Below are positions 9,847 through 18,930 of a stretch of 64,000 nucleotides of DNA, in pieces. Source of the DNA: Rhizobium brockwellii (GTDB lineage Bacteria; Pseudomonadota; Alphaproteobacteria; Rhizobiales; Rhizobiaceae); contig NZ_CP053440.1 of assembly GCF_000769405.2 (NCBI RefSeq), positions 186,001 to 250,000 of the forward strand. Direction: 5' to 3'. Position numbers and translations under genes: made by a program. The notes under the pieces were generated by a model. It was not told the DNA's origin, searched no databases, and worked only from the letters and a program-made list of their open reading frames with translations. Each line of letters starts with the position of its first letter. Positions within the stretch are counted from its first letter, which is position 1.

Positions 9847-9882
9847 GGTTGGTCGCCTTGAACCAATACAAACCGTTACTAC

Positions 9883-9915
9883 AAAAAGCTCGGCGGCCCA
9901 CGTATGCCGCCGAGC
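9883..9915 (-). terminator. Rho-independent terminator of the GMC oxidoreductase gene
   Basis: GCTCGGCGGC at 9888-9897 and its reverse complement GCCGCCGAGC at 9906-9915 form a perfect 10-base stem with an eight-base loop. Read on the minus strand, the stem is followed by five T (the A run at 9883-9887). It lies 17 bases past the GMC gene stop and is convergent with the lactonase gene. Confidence 0.8.
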
Positions 9916-9931
9916 TCCACATAAATCTTCA

Positions 9932-11563
9932 TCATATGGGCTGATTGAACCCTCCGCTCGAGTCCGTAAGACCATGCATTTCCCGGATCAGATCGGCCGC
10001 CCGCTCTCCGATGACAACACAAGGCGCCATCGTGTTGCCGGTGGTGATGCGAGGCATGATCGAGGAGTCTGCGATGCGAAGGCGATCAATACCGTACACT
10101 TTGAGCTCGTTATCGACCACCGACATACTGTCGCGTCCCATCTTGGCTGTGCAGGATTGATGCCAGTAGGTGACCGCCGAACGCCGGGTAAAGTCGATCA
10201 TCCCTGATCTGTTGCGCGCGCCCGGAGCAGTCTCGGCCGTTACCAACGGCTTGAAAGCGTCGCTATTTCCCAATTCCCGGCATAGCTCCACCGCGGCCAG
10301 GGCAGCAGCCATGTCTTCTGGTTCGCTCAACGAATTGGGTTCGATGAGGATAGGGTCACTTGCGTTGGGGCCGGAGAGCCGAAGCCAACCACGGCTTTTC
10401 GGCTGGGCGAGGCCGTTAAACATCGTCCAGCCATGTTCCGGCGTTTCGAGACCCGTCTCGATGGGCGACGGCACGGCGAACTCCAGCTGGCACTGAAGAA
10501 TGTCCGGCTGGGCGAGACGCGCGTCGCTTTTCCAGTAGAGTTTTGCTTCGCAGCCACTGCCACCGACGGCTTCTGGTTTTCGATATGCCCAGGTGCAGCC
10601 GAATGCGAGGTGATCCTGATGATTGCGCCCAACGCCAGGTAAATGTTGGACCACGGGAATGCCGTGGGCTTGCAGATCATCTTCCGGCCCTATGCCCGAC
10701 TGCATCAACACTTTCGGTGTGTTGATCGCGCCGAGCGACAGTACCGTTTCGCAACGCGCAATGAATTGACGTCGCTGATCACCGACGAGAGCCTCGATCC
10801 CCGTAACGCGCTTGCCATCGAAGATGAGCCGCGTGACCAGTGCGTCGGTTAGCACAGTCAGGTTCGAGCGCGACATGAGCGGGCGGACATAGGATCCAAA
10901 GACAGACTCCCGCTTGCCATCCCGGATCCGCAGTTCAGCGATGGATGCGCCGCCCGGTCCCTCCATCATTTCACCGTTCGGGCTATCGTAGACGGGAATG
11001 CCGATAGTGGATGCCGCACTCAACAAGGCCTCTGCGATCGGTTGGGGCGCCCGCGGCTGCGCTACGTATGCCGGCCCTCCGACGCCGCGACGCGTTGGGT
11101 TCGGAGCGCCCTGCCAATCTTCGATCCGGCGATAGTAGCCGAGGACAGACTGATAGCCCCACGCGTCATCGCCGGCTTCAGCGGCAAAGTGGTCCCAGTC
11201 CCCCTTGTGTCCTCTGGCCCACACCATGACATTGATGCTCGAACCGCCACCGAGCCCCTTGCCCATGCTGAGAGGAAGACGTCGTCCGTCCAGGCCGGGG
11301 GTCGGTTGTCCAACAAAGCCCCAGTCCCGGCTCGAGCCGAGATTGAGCGGCCACTGCGCAGGGTTCGTAACGGTTTCGGCCGCATCGTCCCCACCCGCCT
11401 CGAGCAGCAGAACGCTCGCGTGCCCATCCTCTGCCAGTCGCGCAGCGACAACGGAGCCGCTGGACCCGGCGCCGCAAACGATGAAGTCGAAAACAGCACC
11501 GACCTCGCGCTGAGGAATGGGCGGATTTTCGGGTGCATTTTGGTCATGACTATTCAGCTTCAC
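9932..11563 (-). CDS. GMC-family FAD oxidoreductase (choline/alcohol dehydrogenase-like)
   Basis: The 543-residue protein has the ADP-binding motif at about residue 30 (VCGAGSSGSVVAARLAEDG), the GMC signature region GKGLGGGSSINVMVWARG and the active-site H468 in YWHQSCTAKMG. The second conserved polar residue is in the C-terminal RITTGNTMAPC. These enzymes oxidise alcohols to aldehydes with FAD. Translation starts at GTG 11563, supported by the strong ribosome site GGAGGT seven bases upstream. It is monocistronic with its own terminator. It resembles choline dehydrogenase in pattern, but no betaine aldehyde dehydrogenase is nearby, so the substrate is open. Confidence 0.88.
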   Translation of the reverse strand: MKLNSHDQNAPENPPIPQREVGAVFDFIVCGAGSSGSVVAARLAEDGHASVLLLEAGGDDAAETVTNPAQWPLNLGSSRDWGFVGQPTPGLDGRRLPLSMGKGLGGGSSINVMVWARGHKGDWDHFAAEAGDDAWGYQSVLGYYRRIEDWQGAPNPTRRGVGGPAYVAQPRAPQPIAEALLSAASTIGIPVYDSPNGEMMEGPGGASIAELRIRDGKRESVFGSYVRPLMSRSNLTVLTDALVTRLIFDGKRVTGIEALVGDQRRQFIARCETVLSLGAINTPKVLMQSGIGPEDDLQAHGIPVVQHLPGVGRNHQDHLAFGCTWAYRKPEAVGGSGCEAKLYWKSDARLAQPDILQCQLEFAVPSPIETGLETPEHGWTMFNGLAQPKSRGWLRLSGPNASDPILIEPNSLSEPEDMAAALAAVELCRELGNSDAFKPLVTAETAPGARNRSGMIDFTRRSAVTYWHQSCTAKMGRDSMSVVDNELKVYGIDRLRIADSSIMPRITTGNTMAPCVVIGERAADLIREMHGLTDSSGGFNQPI

Positions 11564-11716
11564 GTGACTACCTCCGTGAATAGATTCAAAACAATAGCGA
11601 ATTTGCTGGGGATCCCGGGGGCGAATGCGGGCAATGGATCCCAGTCCGAGATCGTGCGGCCTTCCATGTGCTCGTTTCGGCCCGACCTCGCTCGGTTCGA
11701 CAGCCCCTGCTCGTCG

Positions 11717-11746
11717 TCATCGGGACAGTGCGGACTGTCCCGATGA
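11717..11746. repeat. Perfect 13-base inverted repeat past the hydrolase gene
   Basis: TCATCGGGACAGT at 11717-11729 and its exact reverse complement at 11734-11746 enclose a four-base loop GCGG. It begins 11 bases after the stop of the minus-strand hydrolase gene. No T-tract follows on either strand. It may be a transcript-end hairpin or an operator for the GMC gene, whose start is about 180 bases further left in its own upstream direction. Confidence 0.6.
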
Positions 11747-11757
11747 GGCTACGTCTG

Positions 11758-12549
11758 TCATTGCTTCTTCGCCGAGACGGCCTTAGCGGCCTGATCAATG
11801 GTATCGGCCACCACCTTCGGCTGCGTCATGAACAGGGCGTGGCTTGCCGAAACCTTGGTGATCTTCGCCTTGATGCGCTCTGCCATGTGGATCAGCATCG
11901 CCTGATCGAATGCCTTGTCTTCGGTAGCGATGACGGCCCAGCTCGGCTTGGTGCGCCATGCAGCATTTTCCAACTTCGTCCCGAACGCCGACATGTTGAT
12001 CGGGACCTGCGCATCCCTCATGAATGCAACATCCGCATCGCTGACGTCATGAGCAAAGCCAGCCTTGAGCTTTTCCGGGCTGACATATCCAAAGCCATCT
12101 TTCGTGGTCTCAATGACGAATTCCGATGCAGGAGCAAATCCTTGGTATTGCTGTGCCGTTGTCTCGCCGGCATCGGGGGACAGAGCAGAAACATAGACGA
12201 GGCCAGCAACCTTTGCGTCGATGCCCGCTTCCGTGATGACCGTGCCGCCCCAGGAATGTCCAACGAGAATGACCGGACCATCCTGCCGTTCCAGCGCACG
12301 TTTGGTGGCGGCAACGTCGTCTTCGAGGGAGGTCAGCGGGTTCTGGACGATCGCAACGCGATAGCCGCGCTTGGTGAGATTGTCGTAAACACCCTTCCAG
12401 CCAGAACCGTCCGCAAAGGCGCCGTGGACAAGCACAACGTTTCTGACCGACTGGTCTTGAGAGATAGTGTCCGCTGCGTTCGCCGGCAATGCGGCAGCGG
12501 ACAGTGAGGCTGCAGCAGCAATTGCGGCTACGGTGGTCGTGCGTATCAT
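11758..12549 (-). CDS. Exported alpha/beta-hydrolase
   Basis: The 263-residue protein has a signal peptide (MIRTTTVAAIAAAASLSAAA, cleavage after ANA near residue 25) and an alpha/beta-hydrolase fold. The oxyanion segment is VLVHGAFADGSGW, the nucleophile is S99 in GHSWGG and a C-terminal His lies in SASHALFM. Members of this group act on esters or are haloperoxidase-like. AAGGAGGT is a strong ribosome site before the ATG. The gene is divergent from an OhrR/MarR regulator with two matching operator sites in the gap, so it is probably induced by a redox or organic stress signal. Confidence 0.88.
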   Translation of the reverse strand: MIRTTTVAAIAAAASLSAAALPANAADTISQDQSVRNVVLVHGAFADGSGWKGVYDNLTKRGYRVAIVQNPLTSLEDDVAATKRALERQDGPVILVGHSWGGTVITEAGIDAKVAGLVYVSALSPDAGETTAQQYQGFAPASEFVIETTKDGFGYVSPEKLKAGFAHDVSDADVAFMRDAQVPINMSAFGTKLENAAWRTKPSWAVIATEDKAFDQAMLIHMAERIKAKITKVSASHALFMTQPKVVADTIDQAAKAVSAKKQ

Positions 12550-12568
12550 GGCTACCTCCTTGTTAATT

Positions 12569-12585
12569 GCGATAACTGTTATCGC
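12569..12585. promoter_or_regulatory. MarR/OhrR operator candidate 1
   Basis: This is the perfect 17-base palindrome GCGATAAC-T-GTTATCGC. It lies 20 bases upstream of the exported hydrolase start and shares the core GATAA-N3-TTATC with the site at 12624-12636, which strengthens both. It is likely bound by the adjacent regulator. Confidence 0.65.
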
Positions 12586-12623
12586 GATATATGTAAGCTC
12601 GCAGACTTTGGATTGCGCGTCAA

Positions 12624-12636
12624 GATAATTCTTATC
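12624..12636. promoter_or_regulatory. MarR/OhrR operator candidate 2
   Basis: GATAA-TTC-TTATC is the same GATAA-N3-TTATC core as site 1, 55 bases away. It lies 54 bases upstream of the regulator's own ATG, so autoregulation is likely. Confidence 0.6.
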
Positions 12637-12690
12637 GCGATATTTAATTTCTCTCTAGCATGGGCTATATGGAGTCTACAGGAGCTCACA

Positions 12691-13158
12691 ATGACCGCAC
12701 GCCATAACGACCCGCCCCCTCTGCACGACCAATTGTGCTACGCAATTTACACTGCTGGTATTGCCATCCAGCGTGCTTACAAGCCCCTTCTCGATGAGTT
12801 GGGCCTGACGTACCCGCAGTACCTCGTGCTCAACGTGCTGTGGGGCGAGGATGGGCAGACGGTGGGCGCCATTGCCAATGCCCTTGCCCTGGAATCCAGC
12901 ACGCTGACGCCGCTTCTAAAGCGCCTTGAGGTATCCGGCCTGCTGCGTAGGACCAGAAACCTGAGCAACGAGCGCCAGGTGTTGATTGCGTTGACCGACG
13001 AAGGCAGGGCATTACAGCACAAGGCTGGTTGTCTCAGCGACACCTTGCTTGCAGCTTCGACCCAGACGCCACAGGAATTGGGCGCTCTGAACCGCGACGT
13101 CCGCCATCTCCGCAACGCGATCTATTCCCAGATCGGCGGCTGGGACGCACCCGCCTGA
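12691..13158 (+). CDS. OhrR-type MarR-family regulator
   Basis: The 155-residue protein shows the OhrR pattern: the reactive-cysteine region DQLCYAIYTAG with C16, then YKPLLDELGLTYPQYLVLNVLW, a winged helix at about residues 55-105 (SSTLTPLLKRLEVSGLLRR) and the wing ERQVLIALTDEG. OhrR proteins are repressors released when the N-terminal Cys is oxidised by organic hydroperoxide. The frame is open upstream, but ATG 12691 with AGGAG seven bases before it gives the family length. Instead of the usual ohr peroxidase, the divergent partner is an exported alpha/beta-hydrolase, which is unusual. Oxidant sensing is inferred from the Cys. Confidence 0.87.
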   Translation: MTARHNDPPPLHDQLCYAIYTAGIAIQRAYKPLLDELGLTYPQYLVLNVLWGEDGQTVGAIANALALESSTLTPLLKRLEVSGLLRRTRNLSNERQVLIALTDEGRALQHKAGCLSDTLLAASTQTPQELGALNRDVRHLRNAIYSQIGGWDAPA

Positions 13159-13178
13159 TTTGCCGTGTATGTCGGCGC

Positions 13179-13958
13179 CTAAGCTGTTGGCACTGTCCCC
13201 CCATCGATTGTATATTCGGTACCGGTGATCGATGCAGCCCGGTCCGAGGCGAGGAACGCAATCAGGTTTGCGACCTCTTCCGGCTTTGCCGGACGCCCCA
13301 GCGGAATGCCGCCCAGCCCGTCCATGATGATCTTTTTGCCCCCCTCGAGGTCTGTTCCGGCCTGCTTCGCCAGGCGCTCTGCGAGGTGGACCGAAGCTTC
13401 CGTTTCGATCCAGCCTGGCGACACCCGAACGACACGAACACCTTTGCGCGAAACTTCCTTCGACATCGCCTTGCTGTAAGTGGAAAGCGCTGCCTTCGCC
13501 GCAGCATAGGCCGTCGTCGATTCCGGAAGCGGCAGGACTCTCTGGATGGATGTCACATGCACCACCACACCGTTTCCTTGAGCGACCATGTCCGGAACCA
13601 GTTGCCGATCCAGGCGAACGGCTGGAAAAAGGTTGAGCGACAGCTCCTTATGCCAGTCGTCTTCCGACAGTGCAGAAAATCCACCTCCGGCCGCTGAAGA
13701 GCCACCCAGCATATGGACGATGACGTCGACGCCGCCAAGGAGCCGCCGTGTAGCCTCTGCGACGATTGCACATCCCTCTTCGGTGGTCAGGTCCGCCTCG
13801 ACGAACAGGTCTTCCGACAGGCTGTCCGGACGGGCCCGAGCGGCTGTCAGCACCTGCGCGCCGAGCTCCCGAAACAGTCTGACGGTCGCGGCACCAGTAC
13901 CTTTGGTTCCAGCCGTAATGAGGGCCCGTTTGCCTCTCAGGTTGAGAAAGTCGGCCAT
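13179..13958 (-). CDS. Short-chain dehydrogenase/reductase (SDR)
   Basis: The 259-residue Rossmann enzyme has a [15 protein letters not shown] nucleotide-binding loop and the catalytic residues S137 (HVTSIQ), Y151 and K155 (YAAAK). The C-terminal [11 protein letters not shown] is typical of classical SDRs. It is an NAD(P)H-dependent oxidoreductase of unknown substrate. It follows the SnoaL-like gene, with the two overlapping at 13958, and ends 20 bases from the convergent MarR gene. The operon is divergent from a LysR regulator at 14373 that probably controls it. Confidence 0.92.
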   Translation of the reverse strand: MADFLNLRGKRALITAGTKGTGAATVRLFRELGAQVLTAARARPDSLSEDLFVEADLTTEEGCAIVAEATRRLLGGVDVIVHMLGGSSAAGGGFSALSEDDWHKELSLNLFPAVRLDRQLVPDMVAQGNGVVVHVTSIQRVLPLPESTTAYAAAKAALSTYSKAMSKEVSRKGVRVVRVSPGWIETEASVHLAERLAKQAGTDLEGGKKIIMDGLGGIPLGRPAKPEEVANLIAFLASDRAASITGTEYTIDGGTVPTA

Positions 13959-14278
13959 TATAATATCTCCAGCCTGACGATCCTGTCGTCCTTGATGGTG
14001 AAGGCGTGGGTGAGCATCACCGGGCTACCGGGAAACTGGCCGCTCACCTTGGCTCGGAGGAGCGCTTTGTCACCGTCGACCGTGCATTCCAAAGGTTCAG
14101 CAACGTACTGAGCCGCCTTGTTCGCAGCCACCCACCATACTCGGATTGCGGCGACGCCTTGATGGCGCGCTCCTTCGTCTTCGACGACGGCTTCGACCGC
14201 AAAGGCGTCCAGCAGCGCATCCGCGTCATTGCGACGGTCTGCTTCAAAGTACGTGTCTATGATACCGGGCATATCCAT
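13958..14278 (-). CDS. SnoaL-like/NTF2-fold small protein
   Basis: The 106-residue protein fits the SnoaL-like NTF2 fold, with an N-terminal helix pattern [21 protein letters not shown] followed by beta strands including [21 protein letters not shown]. Such proteins act as small isomerases, hydrolases or ligand binders. GAGGAGA precedes the ATG. It is translationally coupled with the SDR gene, and this pairing is common in bacterial detoxification operons under LysR control. No catalytic residue set can be assigned. Confidence 0.75.
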   Translation of the reverse strand: MDMPGIIDTYFEADRRNDADALLDAFAVEAVVEDEGARHQGVAAIRVWWVAANKAAQYVAEPLECTVDGDKALLRAKVSGQFPGSPVMLTHAFTIKDDRIVRLEIL

Positions 14279-14306
14279 TGTGTTCTCCTCATAACCTAAT
14301 CAATAC

Positions 14307-14341
14307 TTATCCCTCGACCATTGCATAAATAAGTGGGATAA
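14307..14341. promoter_or_regulatory. Inverted repeat between the SnoaL-SDR operon and lysR
   Basis: TTATCCC at 14307-14313 and GGGATAA at 14335-14341 form a spaced inverted repeat in the 94-base gap between divergent genes. This fits a LysR-family recognition region, but the arms are short. Confidence 0.3.
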
Positions 14342-14372
14342 ACCGGCATGCGATGATGAACAGGTCGGGACA

Positions 14373-15275
14373 ATGGAGCTAGCCAGCCTGAAAGAACTTG
14401 AAGCGGCCATTGCAATTGCCAGGCGCGGGACTTTTCGAGCAGCGGCCATTGATCTCGGCATGTCCACGACCGCGTTGAGCCATACGATAAGCAGGCTCGA
14501 GGCGGGACTTGGCGTGCGGTTGTTCAACCGCACCACCCGCAGTGTGTCGCTGACGGATGCCGGCCGGTTGTTTGTGCAGCAGGTAGGGCCTACGCTTCAG
14601 GATCTCCATGCTGCTCTGGATCTGGTGCGCTCCCACCGCGAGACCCCTTCTGGAACGATAAGGATCAACGCAGCGCCATTTGCGGCGCGCGCCATCATCT
14701 CACCGCTCGTGCTGGAGTTCCTGCGCCGCTATCCCGACATGAATGTCGATATCGTTACCGAGGGTAAAATGGTCGATATCGTCAAGGACGGGTTCGATCT
14801 GGGCGTCAGGGTTGAAGGCCTCGTTCCCAGCGACATGATTGCCGTTTCGCTCGGCCGGCCTCAGCGACACGCAGTGGTTGGGTCTCCCGAGTATTTCGAG
14901 AAACATGGTAAGCCCATGGTGCCTCCGGATCTTCTCAATCACAGGTGCATTCGTGTTCGCCTGCCAGACGGCTCCTTGTTTCGATGGCGGTTCGAAAAAG
15001 ACGGCGAGCCGGTGCAGATAGACGTGCGGGGGCCAATCGCACTCGATGAGGCCAGCCTTACGCGGACTGCTGTGCTCGAAAGCGCCGGCGTGGGCTACCT
15101 CTTTGAACAGGACATTCTCTCGGACATAGAGGCGGGGCGCGTTGTTCGTGTTTTAGAAGATTGGACGCTGCCGTATCCAGGGCTATGCCTATACTATCCT
15201 GGACGCCGAAATCTATCGGCTGGCGTCCGAGCATTCCTCGACTTAGCTCGTGAGTTCTCCCGAAAAGCGGCTTGA
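14373..15275 (+). CDS. LysR-family transcriptional regulator
   Basis: The 300-residue protein has an N-terminal LysR helix-turn-helix ([41 protein letters not shown], residues about 20-65) and a periplasmic-binding-like effector domain at about 90-290. The ...[12 protein letters not shown] subtype is the group that often controls a divergent SDR or oxidoreductase. Its target here is most likely the SnoaL-SDR operon. Effector unknown. Confidence 0.93.
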   Translation: MELASLKELEAAIAIARRGTFRAAAIDLGMSTTALSHTISRLEAGLGVRLFNRTTRSVSLTDAGRLFVQQVGPTLQDLHAALDLVRSHRETPSGTIRINAAPFAARAIISPLVLEFLRRYPDMNVDIVTEGKMVDIVKDGFDLGVRVEGLVPSDMIAVSLGRPQRHAVVGSPEYFEKHGKPMVPPDLLNHRCIRVRLPDGSLFRWRFEKDGEPVQIDVRGPIALDEASLTRTAVLESAGVGYLFEQDILSDIEAGRVVRVLEDWTLPYPGLCLYYPGRRNLSAGVRAFLDLAREFSRKAA

Positions 15276-15355
15276 CCCACTGCCTTCACCTTGAACGGTT
15301 TCGAACCGCTGGCCGGTGAACCCTCCTGCGTCGCTCCTGTCTATCGCCCGCCCTG

Positions 15356-16582
15356 CTATTGCGCCGGTTCCGGCATCGCGCAATCTTCCCCGCCGGTGCA
15401 CTCTCCCGAGAGTTTGCGCTGACCGAGCGCAATGATAAGGACGGTTGCGGCCCCGGCTGCTGCAGACACCCAGAATCCGCTCTGGGGACCGTAGCTGTCG
15501 ACGACCCAGCCCGTGACGAAGGCGCCGAGCGCCATGCCGATGCCGATGCCGGTCATCACCCAGGTGACGCCCTCCGTCAGCACCGATTCCGGCACGCGAC
15601 GCTCGATCAGTCCGAAGGCCGTTATAAAGGTCGGCGAGATCGCGATGCCGCTGACGAAGACGGCGATAGCAAGCAGAGTTACCGAGCTGCCGGCGACGAG
15701 GAGCGGCAGCGAGGTCAGTGCGAGGGCCGCAACAGCGATCAGCAACTGACGATGCAAGGGGATGCGCAGATTGAGCGCGCCGAGGGTCAAGCCCACCAGG
15801 AACGAACCGAGGGCATAGACACCGATGACCAGGCTTGCGGCATTCGGCTGACCAAGCTCCTTGGTGATGGCGACAACACTCACTTCAGCAGTTGCGAAGA
15901 TCGCGCCGACGAAGATCAGCGCGAGTGTGATGATCTGCACCGGACGCTGGCGGATCGCGGAGCCAACCGAAGCCGCGCCGGCGACATGACGCACCTTCGG
16001 CTCGGTGCCGCGCTGCACGATGAAGGCGGCTGTCCCGAGCGCCAGAAAAGCTGTGCTCACCATCATGCCGGCTTCCGGGAATAAGGCGACGGCCAGCCCG
16101 ACCGACAGCGAGGCGCCGGAGATATAGACCAGTTCATCCGCGGCACTTTCGAACGCGAAGGCCGTGTTGAGCTCGGGCCGGTTGCGAAAGAGTTCCGTCC
16201 AGCGCGCCCGCATCAGCGCCGGAATGCTCGGCATGGCCGCCGCGAGGAAGGCAGAGGCGAACAGCGTCCACACCGGCCAGTTCTGGTTGGTCGCGGTGAT
16301 CAGCGCGATGAACGCCAGCACGGATACGATGGTTGTGGGAACGACCACTGCCGTCTGGCCCAGCCGGTCGACCGCTCGCGAAATCTGTGGTGAGATCATC
16401 GCGTTGGTGAGCGCATAAGTCGCCGACACGGCGCCCGCCAGCCAATATTCGCCATGTGCCTGGGAGAGCATGGCAACGATGCCGATCGGCGCCATGGCGA
16501 TGGGAAGGCGTGCAAAAAAGCCGGCAACCGAGAAGCCCTCGGCCCCAGGTGCCGCGAATATTTGTCTATACGGATTTGACAT
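15356..16582 (-). CDS. MFS transporter (DHA-type exporter)
   Basis: The 408-residue hydrophobic protein has about twelve membrane segments and the MFS loop ISRAVDRLGQTAV after helix 2. A cysteine-containing hydrophilic tail (GECTGGEDCAMP) ends the protein. The frame is open upstream, but ATG 16582 with GGAAGGAT before it is the family-like start. It is divergent from a TetR regulator with three identical operator cores between them, a standard arrangement for drug or metabolite exporters. Substrate unknown. Confidence 0.88.
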   Translation of the reverse strand: MSNPYRQIFAAPGAEGFSVAGFFARLPIAMAPIGIVAMLSQAHGEYWLAGAVSATYALTNAMISPQISRAVDRLGQTAVVVPTTIVSVLAFIALITATNQNWPVWTLFASAFLAAAMPSIPALMRARWTELFRNRPELNTAFAFESAADELVYISGASLSVGLAVALFPEAGMMVSTAFLALGTAAFIVQRGTEPKVRHVAGAASVGSAIRQRPVQIITLALIFVGAIFATAEVSVVAITKELGQPNAASLVIGVYALGSFLVGLTLGALNLRIPLHRQLLIAVAALALTSLPLLVAGSSVTLLAIAVFVSGIAISPTFITAFGLIERRVPESVLTEGVTWVMTGIGIGMALGAFVTGWVVDSYGPQSGFWVSAAAGAATVLIIALGQRKLSGECTGGEDCAMPEPAQ

Positions 16583-16618
16583 GGGACGATCCTTCCAGAT
16601 ATCGGATAGAACACTTAT

Positions 16619-16685
16619 ATACGGAGCGTATGTGTTTAGATAATGCATACGCCACGTATGTCAATAAAAAAGATACGCGGCGTAT
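16619..16685. promoter_or_regulatory. Three tandem TetR operators (ATACG-N3-CGTAT)
   Basis: The palindrome ATACG-N3-CGTAT occurs three times, at 16619-16631 (spacer GAG), 16647-16659 (CCA, extended by an outer C/G pair) and 16673-16685 (CGG). Centres are 28 and 26 bases apart. All lie between the divergent MFS and TetR genes. The third site covers one possible upstream ATG of the tetR gene, which supports the later start at 16702. Confidence 0.8.
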
Positions 16686-16701
16686 GCCAATGGAGAAGCC
16701 A

Positions 16702-17292
16702 ATGCGTAAACCGCGCCAGGAGATGATCGCAGAGACCCGCGGCAAACTGATCGCAGCCGGGCGGCGTGCCTTTGGCACGATCGGCTACGCGGAAGCCTCG
16801 ATGGACGATTTCACCGGTGAAGCGGGATTGACGCGCGGGGCCCTCTATCACCACTTCGGTGACAAGAGGGGCCTGCTCCAGGCCGTGATCATGGAAATCG
16901 ATGCGGAAATGACGGAGCGGCTGAACGAGGTCTCGGCCGCCGCTCCCACGCGCTGGCAGGGCTTTGTCGACGAGTGCTCCGCCTATATCGAAATGGCGCT
17001 TGAGCCTGAAATCCAGCGCATCATGTTTCGCGATGGCCCGGCTGTACTCGGCGATATCTCGCAATGGCAGAACACCCCCGGCTGCATCGCCGCCCTCTCC
17101 CGCAGCCTCGACGGTCTCAAGACCGATGGCGAGATCATCGACATCGACACCGAAACCGCCGCTCGCCTCATCAATGGCGCCAGCAGCCATATGGCGCTTT
17201 GGATCGCCAATGCCGAGAATCCGGAGGCGGTTTCGAAGCGGGCGGTTGCGGGATTCAAGGCTATGCTGGGCAGCCTCCGCAGGCAACAATGA
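16702..17292 (+). CDS. TetR-family regulator
   Basis: The 196-residue protein has the TetR helix-turn-helix at about residues 10-55 (RRAFGTIGYAEASMDDF, GLTRGALYHHFGDKRGLLQ). Its C-terminal domain carries DECSAYIEMALEPEIQRIMF, a pattern of the TetR_C family. In-frame ATGs at 16684 and 16690 are less likely, since GGAG lies at proper distance only from 16702. It probably represses the divergent MFS exporter and itself by binding the three ATACG-N3-CGTAT sites. Confidence 0.9.
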   Translation: MRKPRQEMIAETRGKLIAAGRRAFGTIGYAEASMDDFTGEAGLTRGALYHHFGDKRGLLQAVIMEIDAEMTERLNEVSAAAPTRWQGFVDECSAYIEMALEPEIQRIMFRDGPAVLGDISQWQNTPGCIAALSRSLDGLKTDGEIIDIDTETAARLINGASSHMALWIANAENPEAVSKRAVAGFKAMLGSLRRQQ

Positions 17293-17469
17293 TCGGGCGC
17301 CATGGAGCCCGGGTCGTTCCCTGACGATCGCTTTCCCGCCCCTGCGTAACCGCCACCTCACACTCTGATACGTTTTTGGCATTTCTTGAAACATGCCAGA
17401 TACGCAGACCCGTCAGACATCACTCCGTCACAAAATGTCGCCCTGGGCGACAAGAACATGGAGTGCCTC

Positions 17470-18807
17470 ATGACGAAGTTTGACAATATTCTCGCCTGGC
17501 GCCGGCTTGCCCGCGGAGCAATGGCGATGGCGGTTGGACCGATGTTGCTGTTCCCAGCCGGTTACCTTGTGCCAGCGAGTGCCGCCGACGTCACATCGGA
17601 CCGGCCGGCGACGCCGATCGAGGCCGACGAAACGATCCGCCCGTTCCAGATCCGCGTTCCGCAGTCACAGCTTGACGATCTGCGCAAGCGCATTGCCGAA
17701 ACGCGTTGGCCAGACAAGGAGACCGTGAGCGACACCTCGCAAGGCATCCAGCTTTCGCGCATCCAGGATCTGGTCCGTTACTGGGGCACTGATTACGATT
17801 GGCGCAAAGCCGAGGCGGAGCTCAATGCACTTCCGGAATTCATCACGACGATCGACGGGGTCGATATCCAGTTCATCCATGTGCGATCGCGTCATCCCAA
17901 CGCCCTGCCGCTCATTCTGACCCATGGTTGGCCGGGTTCGACCTTCGAGTTCATCAAGGCGATCGGCCCTCTTACCGATCCGACTGCTTATGGCGGTAAA
18001 GCGGAGGACGCATTTGACGTCGTCATCCCTTCCATCCCCGGCTACGGCTTTTCGGGTAAGCCGACGGAGCTTGGCTGGGGGCCTGACCGCGTTGCGCGAG
18101 CATGGGACATCCTGATGAAGCGGCTCGGCTACGCGCACTACGTTTCCCAGGGTGGCGACCATGGGTCCGTTATCTCCGACGCACTGGCGCGCCAGGCACC
18201 GAAGGGCTTGCTTGGTATCCATCTCAACATGCCGGCGACCGTTCCGGGCAATCTCACCAAGGCGATCAACAGTGGAGACCCGGCTCCTGCGGGACTGTCG
18301 GCGCCCGAGCGGGATGCCTATGAATCGTTGAGCACCTTCTTCGGCCGGAATGCCGCCTATGGAGCCGTGATGGTGACGCGTCCGCAGACGATCGGCTACT
18401 CGCTTTCCGACTCGCCGTCGGGCCTGGCTGCCTGGATCTACGAAAAATTTGCGCAGTGGAGCGACAGCGAGGGCATTCCCGAGCGCGTTTTTTCCAAGGA
18501 CGAAATGCTGAATGACATCACATTGTACTGGCTGACCAACACTGGGGCATCCTCGTCTCGGTTCTATTGGGAAAACAACAACAACAACTTCAGCTCCGAC
18601 GCTCAAAAGACCAAAGAGATCAAGATCCCGGTGGCAATCAGCGTATTCCCAAAGGAGATCTACCAGGCGCCGGAGAGTTGGAGCAAGCAGGCCTACCCCA
18701 CGCTCCATTACTACCACCGTGTCGATATGGGCGGTCACTTCGCCGCCTGGGAACAGCCCCAGCTTTTCGCTGAGGAACTGCGAGAGGCATTCAAGTCGGT
18801 GCGTTGA
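17470..18807 (+). CDS. Exported epoxide hydrolase (EHN + alpha/beta hydrolase)
   Basis: The protein has about 445 residues. A signal peptide (MGPMLLFPAGYLVPASAA region) is followed by an epoxide-hydrolase N-terminal domain at about residues 55-165 (RPFQIRVPQSQLDDLRKRIA, TRWPD) and an alpha/beta-hydrolase domain. Key residues are the oxyanion loop HGWPGS, nucleophile D230 in QGGDHG and H423 in MGGHFAAWE. It opens epoxides to diols through an Asp ester intermediate. GGAG is six bases before ATG 17470; 17458 and 17386 are in-frame alternatives. An exported form is less common than the cytosolic one and suggests action on xenobiotics in the periplasm. Confidence 0.9.
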   Translation: MTKFDNILAWRRLARGAMAMAVGPMLLFPAGYLVPASAADVTSDRPATPIEADETIRPFQIRVPQSQLDDLRKRIAETRWPDKETVSDTSQGIQLSRIQDLVRYWGTDYDWRKAEAELNALPEFITTIDGVDIQFIHVRSRHPNALPLILTHGWPGSTFEFIKAIGPLTDPTAYGGKAEDAFDVVIPSIPGYGFSGKPTELGWGPDRVARAWDILMKRLGYAHYVSQGGDHGSVISDALARQAPKGLLGIHLNMPATVPGNLTKAINSGDPAPAGLSAPERDAYESLSTFFGRNAAYGAVMVTRPQTIGYSLSDSPSGLAAWIYEKFAQWSDSEGIPERVFSKDEMLNDITLYWLTNTGASSSRFYWENNNNNFSSDAQKTKEIKIPVAISVFPKEIYQAPESWSKQAYPTLHYYHRVDMGGHFAAWEQPQLFAEELREAFKSVR

Positions 18808-18930
18808 TCGATTGGCTGAAGAATGACGGCTTGGCATATCCGCGGCTGAGAGTGGCGAATTCAAAGCCGCGTAGAATCCAGCTCGAGCCGTTGCGTCAAA
18901 TCATCCTCATCTCACTGTATTTTACGCGCA

